The notes beneath the pieces were generated by a model. The model did no database searches and was not told where the DNA came from. It worked only from the letters and a program-made list of their open reading frames with translations. A DNA stretch of 6,880 nucleotides, from positions 12,119 to 18,998 of the forward strand of contig DOIX01000423.1 in the NCBI GenBank assembly GCA_003511885.1. Reading direction: 5' to 3'. Below are positions 1 to 6,724 of this stretch, in pieces. Position numbers and translations under genes: made by a program. The DNA comes from Cyanobacteria bacterium UBA11153 (GTDB lineage Bacteria > Cyanobacteriota > Cyanobacteriia > Cyanobacteriales > Coleofasciculaceae). The stretch's first letter is position 1. Each line of letters opens with the position of its first letter.

Positions 1-83
1 ACAAGCTTCATCATTCCTTCACATTACTGTCAGCCGCTTGATGTTTAAATTTTAACTTCTGACTGGATTACTTTTAACTGACA

Positions 84-326
84 ATGACCTTTAAATACCC
101 AGACATTGCCACCCAAGCAATATCCACAATATTATCCGAAAAGCAATCCACCTATAATCGGCATGTTGAGTTAGCCGACGTGCAACAACCAATTGTCAGC
201 GCACCTCCAGAGGTACGCCGGATCGTTGAGCGGGTCTTACAAGCAGAAAAAGATAAACTATACATGAAACATCCCCGGAATATCAATGACGATATTTTAA
301 GAATTATTAAGGAAGAGATACAATGA
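84..326 (+). CDS. Small Dnd-associated protein (80 aa), function unknown
   Basis: The product is a short, charged, soluble-looking protein with no signal peptide, membrane segment or cysteine. The middle and C-terminal thirds (residues about 42-62 and 67-79) look helical and are rich in Arg, Lys and Glu, with a proline-containing linker near residues 36-42. Its stop codon overlaps the start of the DndD-like ATPase gene in an ATGA, so the two are almost certainly co-transcribed and translationally coupled. From memory, cyanobacterial dnd loci often carry a small gene just before dndD, annotated as a DNA modification system-associated small protein, and position and size fit that; I cannot confirm it by alignment. 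A role as a partner or regulator of DndD is inference from position alone. No convincing Shine-Dalgarno sequence precedes the ATG, so the start is plausible but not proven. The 83 bases before it show no long reading frame and no clear promoter. Confidence 0.7.
   Translation: MTFKYPDIATQAISTILSEKQSTYNRHVELADVQQPIVSAPPEVRRIVERVLQAEKDKLYMKHPRNINDDILRIIKEEIQ
309..326 (+). promoter_or_regulatory. Ribosome binding site and ATGA start/stop overlap of dndD
   Basis: A purine-rich AAGGAAGAGA lies inside the end of the small upstream gene, with its GGA about 9 bases before the ATG at 323. The ATG shares bases with the TGA of the upstream gene (ATGA). This supports the chosen dndD start and suggests translational coupling of the pair. 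Confidence 0.7.
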
Positions 327-2389
327 GGCTGTTGTCCATCCGGTTTAACAATTTTCGTCAGTTTTATGGCAAAACACCAGAAATTTTACTGGCTTATGGA
401 GAACAGAATACTACGGTTATTCACGGTAATAATGGATCTGGTAAAACTGCTCTTTTGAATGGGTTTACGTGGGTACTGTATGAAAAATTTAGTGCGGCAT
501 TTTCATCGGAAGATCAATTAGTTAATAAACGAGCAATTCACGAAGCTAAACTCAAAGAATCTGTGGAATGTTGGGTAGAAATTGGGTTTGAGCATCACAA
601 TCGACGCTATCAGGCAAAGCGGGTTTGCCGTGCTTACAAAACGGAAGCTGGAGTTGAACAGGGAAAAAGCGAATTATACCTGCAAATTGCTGGAGATGAT
701 GGGAGGTGGTTGTTGCCTCAACAATTGCCGGAAGATATTATTGGGCGGATTTTACCTGGTAGTTTGCATCAATATTTCTTCTTTGATGGGGAAAGGATTG
801 AGCAAATTGTTCGTTCCGACAAGAAGGCGGAAATTGCTGAAGCTACTAAAACTTTGCTGGGAGTGGAGGTTTTGAATCGGGCAATTAAACATTTGAAAGA
901 AGCGAAAAAAACTTTGGAGGCTGAGTTAGTATTAATTGGGGATGCAGAAACGCAGAAAATGCTTAAGGAACAAGAGAAGTTAGAACAAGAAATTACGAGA
1001 ATATCAAATCGACAAGAAGAAATAGATGGAGAATTAGCGTATCAAAATGATTTGAAAAGAACCATTGGCGAGCGTTTATTAGAACTTGGTGGTGCGCAGG
1101 AGTTACAACTGCTTCGAGATGAACTCCAAGGACAAGAAAAACTAATGCGAGAGCGAATTAAGGAGGCGCAAGATGAATTAAAAAAGGCAATATCTGGACG
1201 AGCATATACAGTTTTACTTTCGTCAAAAACGGCAGAATTTCGTTTAATTATAGAAGAATTACGTTCTCGAGGAGAGTTACCGATTGGGATTAAGCAACAA
1301 TTTATTGGGGATTTGTTGGAGAGAAAACGTTGTATTTGTGGGGCAGAATTAATTGAGGGAAGCGATGCTCATCAACATGTAGCTTCTTGGTTAGATAAGG
1401 CGGGCATGGCGGATGTGGAGGAAACCGCAATTCGCCTGGGGGTTAAAGTGGAGGAAATTGACAAGCAAGGAAGATTATTTTGGCAGGATGTGGATAAACA
1501 ACAGGGTATTATTACGGAAAGTAGATCCCAACTTTCTCGGATTGAGACACAACTAGATGATATTAAGAAGAAATTGCGGACTTTTCCTGATGAAGATATT
1601 ATGGAGTTACAAAAACGATTGGATGAAATAGAAGAAAAGATTAGAGATTTAACTCTGGAAAAAGGTGCTAATCGTCAGCAAATTGAGAGGATAAAAATAG
1701 ACATAGAAGTAAAAATTAAGCAGATTGCCAAGCATAAGATGAATGAAAGCAAGCAAGAGTTAGCACAGCGAAGAATTGCAGCGACTCAGGATAGTATTGA
1801 TAGGTTAAGCGAGGTAAGATTAAGACTAGAGGATCAATTTCGCAAGTCTCTGGAGAAGCGGGTGGCAGAAATTTTTACTTCAATTTCTTTTACACCTTAC
1901 TTGCCTAAACTTAGTGAAAAATATGAACTTAATTTAGTGGAAAATACAGGAGGAAATGAGACTATAGTAGCAGCATCTACAGGAGAAAATCAGATCCTCA
2001 GTTTGTCTTTTATTGGTGGTATTATCGATCGAGTACGGGAGTGGATTCAATCAACTGCACTCATGGGACCTGATAGTAGCACTTTTCCGATGGTGATGGA
2101 TTCTCCCTTTGGCAGTTTGGATGAAATATACCGCCGACAAATCGCCAAGACTTTGCCCAAATTAGCTAATCAACTGATTATTTTAGTGACAAAGACGCAG
2201 TGGCGGGGTGAGGTGGCTGAGGAGATGGAAAGGTATATTGGCAAGGAATATGTTCTGACTTATAATTCACCTAAACCAGATTGCGATCGCGATTTCGTGG
2301 AGTTAGGCGGTGTTGGCTACGATTTGGTTAAGCCTAGCCCCAATAACTTTGAATATACTGAAATTTTTGAGGTCGATTATGAATTTTAG
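323..2389 (+). CDS. dndD: DndD-like SMC/Rad50-type ATPase of DNA phosphorothioation
   Basis: The 688-residue protein has an SMC/Rad50 layout. The N-terminal ATPase half carries the Walker A motif GNNGSGKT (residues 35-42). A FFFDGE motif (152-157), which I associate with DndD-type ATPases, comes next. Charged heptad-rich stretches at about 185-290 and 375-510 look like coiled coils. Between them lies a CIC motif (Cys337, Cys339) at the place of a zinc-hook-like tip. The C-terminal half has a signature-like STGENQ (552-557) and a Walker B with DSPFGSLD (593-600). In the Dnd pathway DndD acts with DndC and DndE to replace a non-bridging phosphate oxygen in the DNA backbone with sulfur; its ATPase activity is thought to act on DNA structure. 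The length matches DndD, usually around 650-700 residues. The position after the Walker B aspartate is Ser594, where many SMC proteins have the catalytic Glu; my recollection is that DTP or DSP is normal in DndD. No dndE follows. The alternative is another SMC-like defence ATPase; identifying dndB or dndC to the left would settle it. Confidence 0.8.
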   Translation: MRLLSIRFNNFRQFYGKTPEILLAYGEQNTTVIHGNNGSGKTALLNGFTWVLYEKFSAAFSSEDQLVNKRAIHEAKLKESVECWVEIGFEHHNRRYQAKRVCRAYKTEAGVEQGKSELYLQIAGDDGRWLLPQQLPEDIIGRILPGSLHQYFFFDGERIEQIVRSDKKAEIAEATKTLLGVEVLNRAIKHLKEAKKTLEAELVLIGDAETQKMLKEQEKLEQEITRISNRQEEIDGELAYQNDLKRTIGERLLELGGAQELQLLRDELQGQEKLMRERIKEAQDELKKAISGRAYTVLLSSKTAEFRLIIEELRSRGELPIGIKQQFIGDLLERKRCICGAELIEGSDAHQHVASWLDKAGMADVEETAIRLGVKVEEIDKQGRLFWQDVDKQQGIITESRSQLSRIETQLDDIKKKLRTFPDEDIMELQKRLDEIEEKIRDLTLEKGANRQQIERIKIDIEVKIKQIAKHKMNESKQELAQRRIAATQDSIDRLSEVRLRLEDQFRKSLEKRVAEIFTSISFTPYLPKLSEKYELNLVENTGGNETIVAASTGENQILSLSFIGGIIDRVREWIQSTALMGPDSSTFPMVMDSPFGSLDEIYRRQIAKTLPKLANQLIILVTKTQWRGEVAEEMERYIGKEYVLTYNSPKPDCDRDFVELGGVGYDLVKPSPNNFEYTEIFEVDYEF
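2283..2290. repeat. HIP1 octamer GCGATCGC
   Basis: This is a perfect HIP1 palindrome inside the 3' part of the DndD gene. HIP1 is strongly over-represented in many cyanobacterial genomes. Its presence suggests that the dnd gene has resided in a cyanobacterial genome for some time, though one site is weak evidence. Confidence 0.85.
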
Positions 2390-2391
2390 GC

Positions 2392-2430
2392 AATTCGAGA
2401 TTTGAGATTTTTCCTCTCAAATCTCAAATT
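2392..2430. terminator. Long AT-rich hairpin between convergent dndD and rpsU
   Basis: Two 16-base arms (2392-2407 and 2415-2430) pair at 15 of 16 positions; the one mismatch is C2396 against A2426. The loop is TTTTTCC. The hairpin starts three bases after the dndD stop and ends six bases before the rpsU stop, so it is placed to end transcripts from both sides. Neither strand shows a clear T-tract after the stem, so it is not a textbook intrinsic terminator. It could also work as an RNA-stabilising 3' end, or be a repeat remnant. Confidence 0.6.
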
Positions 2431-2436
2431 GAGAAA

Positions 2437-2643
2437 TTAACCCATTGGGGAATTGGATTCCTGACGGCGAAAACGCTTCTGCCGCCGTCTGGCGATGGCT
2501 TTCCGTTTATGTTTTTCCTGCGGAGTTTCAAAGTGCCGCAGTCGCTTTAAATCCGCGAAAATTCCCGACTGGGAAACCTGCCGTCTAAATCGACGCAGTG
2601 CCGACTCAATTCCTTCATTTTTACCAACATTTACTTGGGTCAT
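2437..2643 (-). CDS. rpsU: 30S ribosomal protein S21
   Basis: The 68-residue, very basic protein matches the S21 pattern. It begins with a V-x-V-x-x-x-E start, followed by [11 protein letters not shown] (13-23), the GI turn (27-28), a long basic helix with an [15 protein letters not shown] segment (34-48), and an Arg/Lys-rich tail. S21 binds the small ribosomal subunit near the anti-Shine-Dalgarno end of 16S rRNA and helps translation initiation. The length is close to the roughly 70 residues of E. coli S21. It is a single gene on the minus strand and converges on dndD. The sequence before the ATG is GA-rich (CGAAGAAGA), a weak ribosome binding site. Cyanobacteria often have more than one S21 gene, so this need not be the only copy. 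The tail after residue 60 (ending in SNSPMG) is probably unconserved. Confidence 0.95.
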   Translation of the reverse strand: MTQVNVGKNEGIESALRRFRRQVSQSGIFADLKRLRHFETPQEKHKRKAIARRRQKRFRRQESNSPMG

Positions 2644-2740
2644 TCTTCTTCGGTTCCCGTAACCGTTCAGTTTTTGAGTACAATCATCAAAAGTCTCCTA
2701 CCAGTTTAACACAGACAGGACTGACACGAGAAGAGGTCAG

Positions 2741-2751
2741 AAACCGGGTTT
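2741..2751. repeat. Short palindrome AAACCGGGTTT, possible dispersed repeat
   Basis: AAACC and GGTTT arms flank a single G. From memory, AGAAACCGGGTTTCT-like sequences are frequent between genes in filamentous cyanobacteria such as Oscillatoriales. Here the match runs from about 2738 (AGAAACCGGGTTT) and then diverges. This could be a decayed copy of such a dispersed repeat. Confidence 0.35.
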
Positions 2752-2802
2752 ACGACTCGATCTTCTTCTGTAAACAAATGTTACGAGCCTTACTCTAGTT
2801 TG

Positions 2803-2816
2803 GACAATTGACAATT
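2803..2816 (+). repeat. Heptamer tandem repeat (GACAATT)2
   Basis: Two perfect tandem copies of GACAATT are followed by a partial degenerate AACA. Heptamer tandem repeats of this kind are common between cyanobacterial genes and are best seen as neutral intergenic repeats unless shown otherwise. Confidence 0.7.
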
Positions 2817-2837
2817 AACAGGAGGCTAATCTGAGTC

Positions 2838-2865
2838 ACTGTCCACTGTCCGCTCTATACTGTCA
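2838..2865 (+). repeat. Heptamer tandem repeat ACTGTCC, with an in-phase degenerate copy
   Basis: ACTGTCC occurs at 2838-2844 and 2845-2851, followed by an unrelated heptamer and then ACTGTCA at 2859-2865. The last copy is exactly in 7-base register with the first two, so this is probably a four-unit array with one unit decayed. It lies 51 bases before the start of the SLH protein gene. Confidence 0.65.
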
Positions 2866-2873
2866 ATAAAAAT

Positions 2874-2905
2874 GGTATCATAATTTTGACTAGTCTCTTG
2901 ATACC
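2874..2905. promoter_or_regulatory. Inverted repeat GGTATCA-N18-TGATACC before the SLH gene
   Basis: Perfect 7-base arms lie at 2874-2880 and 2899-2905, ending 11 bases before the ATG at 2917. It could be a binding site for a dimeric regulator or a leader hairpin that limits translation. A possible -10 element (CATAAT, 2879-2884) overlaps the left arm, but no good -35 is seen. A chance origin cannot be excluded for arms of this length. Confidence 0.35.
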
Positions 2906-2916
2906 CAAAATGATTA

Positions 2917-4854
2917 ATGCTCAAAAAACTTTACCTCCCAACTGCCAAATTTATCCTGATTACCGCTCTATTCTATCCATCCAAGGTACTAGCATTTTCT
3001 GATACAGAAACCCATTGGGCAAACAACTGCATTAAAGAAATGACACCCCGGAAATTAGTAACAGGTTACCCTGATGGTACTTTTCGCCCTAACGCGACGA
3101 TTACTCGTGCTGAATTTGCCGTATTAATGCTTAATGCTTTTCCCAATGCCCCAATCAAAAGACAGGGAACAACATTTAACGATGTACCGACAAATTACTG
3201 GGGACATCGCGCTATTGGCGACGCTTATCAACGAGGCTTTTTTTCCGGTTATCCCGGCGGACTTTTCCAGCCCAACCAAGCTATTGAGCGCGTCCAAGCA
3301 ATTGGGGTAATGGCAGGGGCGATGAATTACGCCATACCAAATAATCCCACCAATATACTAAGACAATATTTTACCGATGCGGCACAGATTCCCCAATATG
3401 GAGTAAATGCGATCGCAACTGCGGCTGTCAATACCTTAGTCGTCAATTATCCCAATATAAAGGAACTGCGACCAAATCAACGCGCTACCCGTGGCGAAGT
3501 GGCGGCTTTAATCTGTAGGGCTTTAAATATTTATACTGTTCCCCCTCAATATATTGCTGGAGTTGAAGTCCAACCCCAAGAGGTGCGGGCTTTACCAGGT
3601 GGGCTTAATACTATTCCTACTTTTAATAGTAATTATCCCGAATTAGTCGAAACCGATGGTATTTTACTCTCTACCTTTCCGGGAGAAAATAAACTCGTCT
3701 ACTCAGCCCATCTCAACTTTGCCTTTGAAGGGAGATTCGATATCTTCACCCATCATATTGCTAGGGCGGAAACTCAAGACCAAACCCGTCCACTTTACCA
3801 AGGATTAATCGTCGAAAATCCTACAGACCAACCAGTTACCATAGATATCTTACAAGCTGCTACTTATCTTTCCACACCAGATGCTCCTTTTATTCCCTTA
3901 GCCGATATCGTAGAAAACCCGAATGGCAATGTATACTCAGGCCCAGGAAGTCGGACAATGGGAGATATCCTGCGAGGTGTGAGAAACGCCAATTTTCCCA
4001 CTCAAATAGTCTTGAAACCAGGGGAAACTCAGATCTTAATGAATCAACCCATTCCCATCAAACAAGCACCCGCTTCTAATGGTCGTTCCACCATGATGCG
4101 GTTGCAAAGTAATGGTAAAGTTTATCTAGCTAATCTTGCCATGAAAGCACCTCGTAATAGTAGCGGAAATTTCCGCCCACCTACCTTAGCCGAATGGCAA
4201 GCTTTACTAATTGAAGGGGAACTTGCCCAACCCCGAAATCTCACACCCACTCCTTTATATCCGCCTCAAGAACCCACAGTTTTTGGTCGAGTTGCCGGGG
4301 TATCCCAAGGAACAGAATGGTTAGCCAAAATTACCGATAATCCCGGATCGGATTTTCTGAGAATTCCCGATCCAGGTCAAGCCTTTTCTTATGTTATCGG
4401 TACTGTCCATTTAATTACCCTGAGTACCGGACAAATTCAAAGTGCAAATATGTTAGCCCGCTATCCGGATACGGCATATTTTGCTCACAGTAATTATGGG
4501 GTAGAATATAATATAACCTTACCACTCAAAAATACCACCCCTCAACCGCAGACAGTCACAGTATCCCTCCAAACCCCATTAAAAGATGAAGGAGGTACAG
4601 ATAGACTGCTATTTTTAAATCCACAATCCAACCAAATCTTCTTTCGCGGTACAGTGAGATTAAGTTATGAAGACGACAAAGGACAAAAACAAACCCGCTA
4701 CATCCATTTACTGCAGCGACGGGGACAAAAGGGGGAACCTTTAGTCACTTTAAATCTGCCACCGGGAATGGAGCGAGAAGTTAATGTAGATTTGGTTTAC
4801 CCGCCAGATTCCACACCGCCCCAGGTATTAACAGTGAGGACAAAGACTCGTTAA
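2917..4854 (+). CDS. Secreted SLH-domain protein with DUF3370-like body
   Basis: The 645-residue protein starts with a signal peptide: a KK-containing N-region, a hydrophobic core at about 12-20, and a VLA site giving likely cleavage after residue 26. Three SLH-type segments follow at about 27-75, 87-131 and 152-203. The first is canonical, with GYPDGTFRPN (50-59) and ITRAEFA (62-68). The second has SGYPGGLFQPN but IERVQ in place of the TRAE motif. The third is weaker, with LRPNQRATRGEVA. From about residue 215 to the end the sequence looks like DUF3370, a cyanobacterial family of unknown function: PQEVRALPG, then ILLSTFPGENK, then SAHLNFAFEGRFDIFTHH (263-280). SLH domains bind cell-wall polysaccharide, or link outer membrane and peptidoglycan in cyanobacteria, so I infer a periplasmic or envelope location. 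No enzyme motif is evident. No Shine-Dalgarno sequence precedes the ATG; the signal peptide supports this start. The domain name is from memory of the family pattern. Confidence 0.85.
   Translation: MLKKLYLPTAKFILITALFYPSKVLAFSDTETHWANNCIKEMTPRKLVTGYPDGTFRPNATITRAEFAVLMLNAFPNAPIKRQGTTFNDVPTNYWGHRAIGDAYQRGFFSGYPGGLFQPNQAIERVQAIGVMAGAMNYAIPNNPTNILRQYFTDAAQIPQYGVNAIATAAVNTLVVNYPNIKELRPNQRATRGEVAALICRALNIYTVPPQYIAGVEVQPQEVRALPGGLNTIPTFNSNYPELVETDGILLSTFPGENKLVYSAHLNFAFEGRFDIFTHHIARAETQDQTRPLYQGLIVENPTDQPVTIDILQAATYLSTPDAPFIPLADIVENPNGNVYSGPGSRTMGDILRGVRNANFPTQIVLKPGETQILMNQPIPIKQAPASNGRSTMMRLQSNGKVYLANLAMKAPRNSSGNFRPPTLAEWQALLIEGELAQPRNLTPTPLYPPQEPTVFGRVAGVSQGTEWLAKITDNPGSDFLRIPDPGQAFSYVIGTVHLITLSTGQIQSANMLARYPDTAYFAHSNYGVEYNITLPLKNTTPQPQTVTVSLQTPLKDEGGTDRLLFLNPQSNQIFFRGTVRLSYEDDKGQKQTRYIHLLQRRGQKGEPLVTLNLPPGMEREVNVDLVYPPDSTPPQVLTVRTKTR
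3409..3416. repeat. HIP1 octamer GCGATCGC
   Basis: This is a second perfect HIP1 site, inside the third SLH segment of the envelope protein gene. Together with the site at 2283 it supports a cyanobacterial host. Confidence 0.85.
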
Positions 4855-4895
4855 GATATCGGAATAAGTTCACGTTCATCAATAGGGACTCGCTT

Positions 4896-5756
4896 GTGAA
4901 ACAAAACAATTATCAGGAGAATATTCTCAATTTACTTCGCTCTGCCAAACGGGACTTTAAATATGAAGTACACGATCTCTTGAGAAAAGTTACAAAAAAA
5001 CATATCTTATCCCAAATAGTTAACGAAAAAGAAATTAGAGTTGCTGGACTCAAACGCAGCGGCAATCATGCAATTATTAACTGGATCAGAAAACAACATA
5101 CTGGTGAGGTATGGCATCTTAACAATATTCCAGTTTCAGAAAATCCTTACCGTTTTCTATATAAACACTATCCAAGAGAGCATCTTAGACGAGAAGCTTT
5201 GGGTAATTTCATTAAAAAAGATTGCTTAATTTACAGCCACGAAGATTATAGTCTTGAGCTTATTACTAATACAAAAAATCAAAAAAATCATGACTTGTAT
5301 TTAGGAAAAAGTCAAACAATATATGATATAATTATCTTGAGAGATCCATTCAATCTTTTAGCTAGTAGAATCAAGAAAAACTACATGCAAGTAAAAGACA
5401 ATAGCCAAACAGTACTCGATCTTTGGCTTGAATATGCTAAGGAATATTTAGGCGAGACAGATTATTTTAAAAATCAGAAAGTCTGCATTAATTATAATCA
5501 GTGGTTTATCGATCCGGATTATAGAAAGCAACTTGCATCCCAACTAGAATTTCAGTTTTCTGATGCGGGAATCAATCAAGTCAAAGGGCAGGGAGGAGGT
5601 AGTTCTTTTGAAGGAAAAGAATTTGACGGCAAAGCAAGCGAAATGGATGTTCTTAATCGATATAAAGGATTTGAGAACGATCCAAATTATCAAGAGTTAT
5701 TAAAAAATGAGGAAGTATTAGAGTATTCAAGAAAAATATTTGGTCATACTTGTTAA
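4896..5756 (+). CDS. P-loop sulfotransferase-like protein
   Basis: The 286-residue protein has a P-loop-like motif GLKRSGNHAIINW (51-63), which in sulfotransferase-type enzymes holds the 5'-phosphosulfate of PAPS. It also has an LRDPFNLLASR segment (148-158) resembling the 3'-phosphate-binding motif. The C-terminal GQGGGSSFEG (231-240) and NRYKGFEN (254-261) also fit this fold. The likely role is sulfation of a glycan or other small substrate, but the acceptor cannot be told, and some members of this fold may not be sulfotransferases. No signal peptide or clear membrane segment is seen, so it is probably cytoplasmic or peripheral. Translation starts at a GTG; the first 45 residues are a charged, probably helical extension before the core strand IRVAG. 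The gene lies 41 bases after the SLH protein gene on the same strand, so co-transcription is possible. It is visibly more AT-rich than its neighbours, with many A-runs, which hints at horizontal acquisition. Confidence 0.75.
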   Translation: MKQNNYQENILNLLRSAKRDFKYEVHDLLRKVTKKHILSQIVNEKEIRVAGLKRSGNHAIINWIRKQHTGEVWHLNNIPVSENPYRFLYKHYPREHLRREALGNFIKKDCLIYSHEDYSLELITNTKNQKNHDLYLGKSQTIYDIIILRDPFNLLASRIKKNYMQVKDNSQTVLDLWLEYAKEYLGETDYFKNQKVCINYNQWFIDPDYRKQLASQLEFQFSDAGINQVKGQGGGSSFEGKEFDGKASEMDVLNRYKGFENDPNYQELLKNEEVLEYSRKIFGHTC

Positions 5757-5818
5757 GTAATTAGATATCTTGGATCGTTCCTTGCCTCCTTTTTGTTAAA
5801 AGAGATGTTGCTTATCTT

Positions 5819-6694
5819 TCAATCCAACTGCCTGCCCGTAATTTCCACAAAAATATCCTCCAAATTAGAAGGACGAACCATCATACCTGTCTTATCATCT
5901 AAACTATCCAAATAAGCATTAGCATCTGCCAAAGTGGGGAAAAACTTATACTCAAATCGTTCATCCACTTGTTTCATCACTAAACCTTCCCCATGTCGCG
6001 ACTTAAAATCCTGAAGAGTCCCCAATTCAATGAGCTTACCGCTATCCATAATCCCGATGCGTCCTGGTTTTCCAGCGCCGCAGGCATCGCACAAATATTC
6101 CACCTCATCCATATAATGAGTAGTAAGTAACATTGTCATCCCTTGGCGATTCAAATCCCGAATAATTTCCCAAATTCGGCGACGGGTTTGAGGATCCAAT
6201 CCCACGGTGGGTTCATCTAAAAATAAAATCTTGGGTTGATGTAATAATGCCCTGGCAATTTGCAAGCGACGCTTCATCCCACCAGATAAAGTTTTTACCA
6301 GAGAATCTCGACGTTCCGATAATTCTACATAATCTAACCATTGACTAATACGGCGCTTCCGTTCAGGATTAGGAATATGGTGCAATCTTCCATGTAATTC
6401 CATATTTTCCCAAACAGTCAAATCTATATCCACGCTAGTTTGTTGTAAGACAACCCCGATATTTTGCTTGACTGCTAAAGGTTGGCTTACTACATCATAG
6501 CCTTCGATTTCAATAGTACCTTGGCTGGGTTTAGTTAAAGTAGTTATCATCCTAATTGTCGTGGATTTTCCTGCACCATTAGGACCGAGAAGACCAAACA
6601 TTTCTCCAGATTCAATAGAGAAAGAGATGTCATTGACAACCGGGACTTTATTGTAATGCTTGCGAACATTTTGGAGGAAAACAGCAGGAGGCAT
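5819..6694 (-). CDS. ABC transporter ATP-binding protein, DrrA/ABC-2 exporter type
   Basis: Counted from the ATG at 6694, the 291-residue protein has a complete nucleotide-binding domain. It contains Walker A GPNGAGKST (37-45), a Q-loop VLQQ (82-85), signature LSGGMKRR (136-143), Walker B ILFLDEP (156-162), a D-loop GLD, and the switch His193 in TTHYMDE. The C-terminal end LEDIFVEITGR is typical of ATPases paired with ABC-2 type permeases that export drugs, lipids or polysaccharides. The permease gene is not in the window. A reading frame also continues upstream to a TTG at 6748 (18 extra residues), but that stretch contains promoter-like DNA and no family-like sequence, so I prefer the ATG. 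About eight extra residues, ACGAGKPG (204-211), sit between YLCD and RIGIM, where I expect YLCDRIGIM. The substrate is unknown. The gene converges on the sulfotransferase-like gene, 62 bases away. Confidence 0.92.
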   Translation of the reverse strand: MPPAVFLQNVRKHYNKVPVVNDISFSIESGEMFGLLGPNGAGKSTTIRMITTLTKPSQGTIEIEGYDVVSQPLAVKQNIGVVLQQTSVDIDLTVWENMELHGRLHHIPNPERKRRISQWLDYVELSERRDSLVKTLSGGMKRRLQIARALLHQPKILFLDEPTVGLDPQTRRRIWEIIRDLNRQGMTMLLTTHYMDEVEYLCDACGAGKPGRIGIMDSGKLIELGTLQDFKSRHGEGLVMKQVDERFEYKFFPTLADANAYLDSLDDKTGMMVRPSNLEDIFVEITGRQLD

Positions 6695-6724
6695 TGTCTT
6701 GAAATTAGAGGGGTTGTTTAACAA

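Noticed and set aside
1..83. Possible 3' end of an upstream dnd gene
   Set aside because: All three plus-strand frames stop between bases 39 and 54, and the short tails give no recognisable match to DndC or DndB, so nothing can be assigned.
582..875. A 97-codon plus-strand frame inside the dndD region
   Set aside because: It lies wholly within dndD in another frame, and its product has no recognisable pattern, whereas the dndD frame carries clear motifs.
2748..2775. Inverted repeat GTTTAC-N16-GTAAAC as an rpsU promoter element or hairpin
   Set aside because: The arms are only six bases, and the hexamers on the minus strand (TTTACA, TAAACC) match promoter consensus poorly at the -10.
2598..2798. 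A 66-codon plus-strand frame overlapping the start of rpsU
   Set aside because: It overlaps the rpsU start antisense and runs through repeat-bearing intergenic DNA; the product shows no family features.
5041..5229. A 62-codon plus-strand frame inside the sulfotransferase-like gene
   Set aside because: It is another frame over the P-loop region of a supported gene and starts at a weak codon without a ribosome binding site.
5757..5818. Terminator between the convergent sulfotransferase-like and ABC genes
   Set aside because: Only weak, interrupted pairing (AAAGAGAT with ATCTTT) is visible and there is no stable stem with a T-tract.
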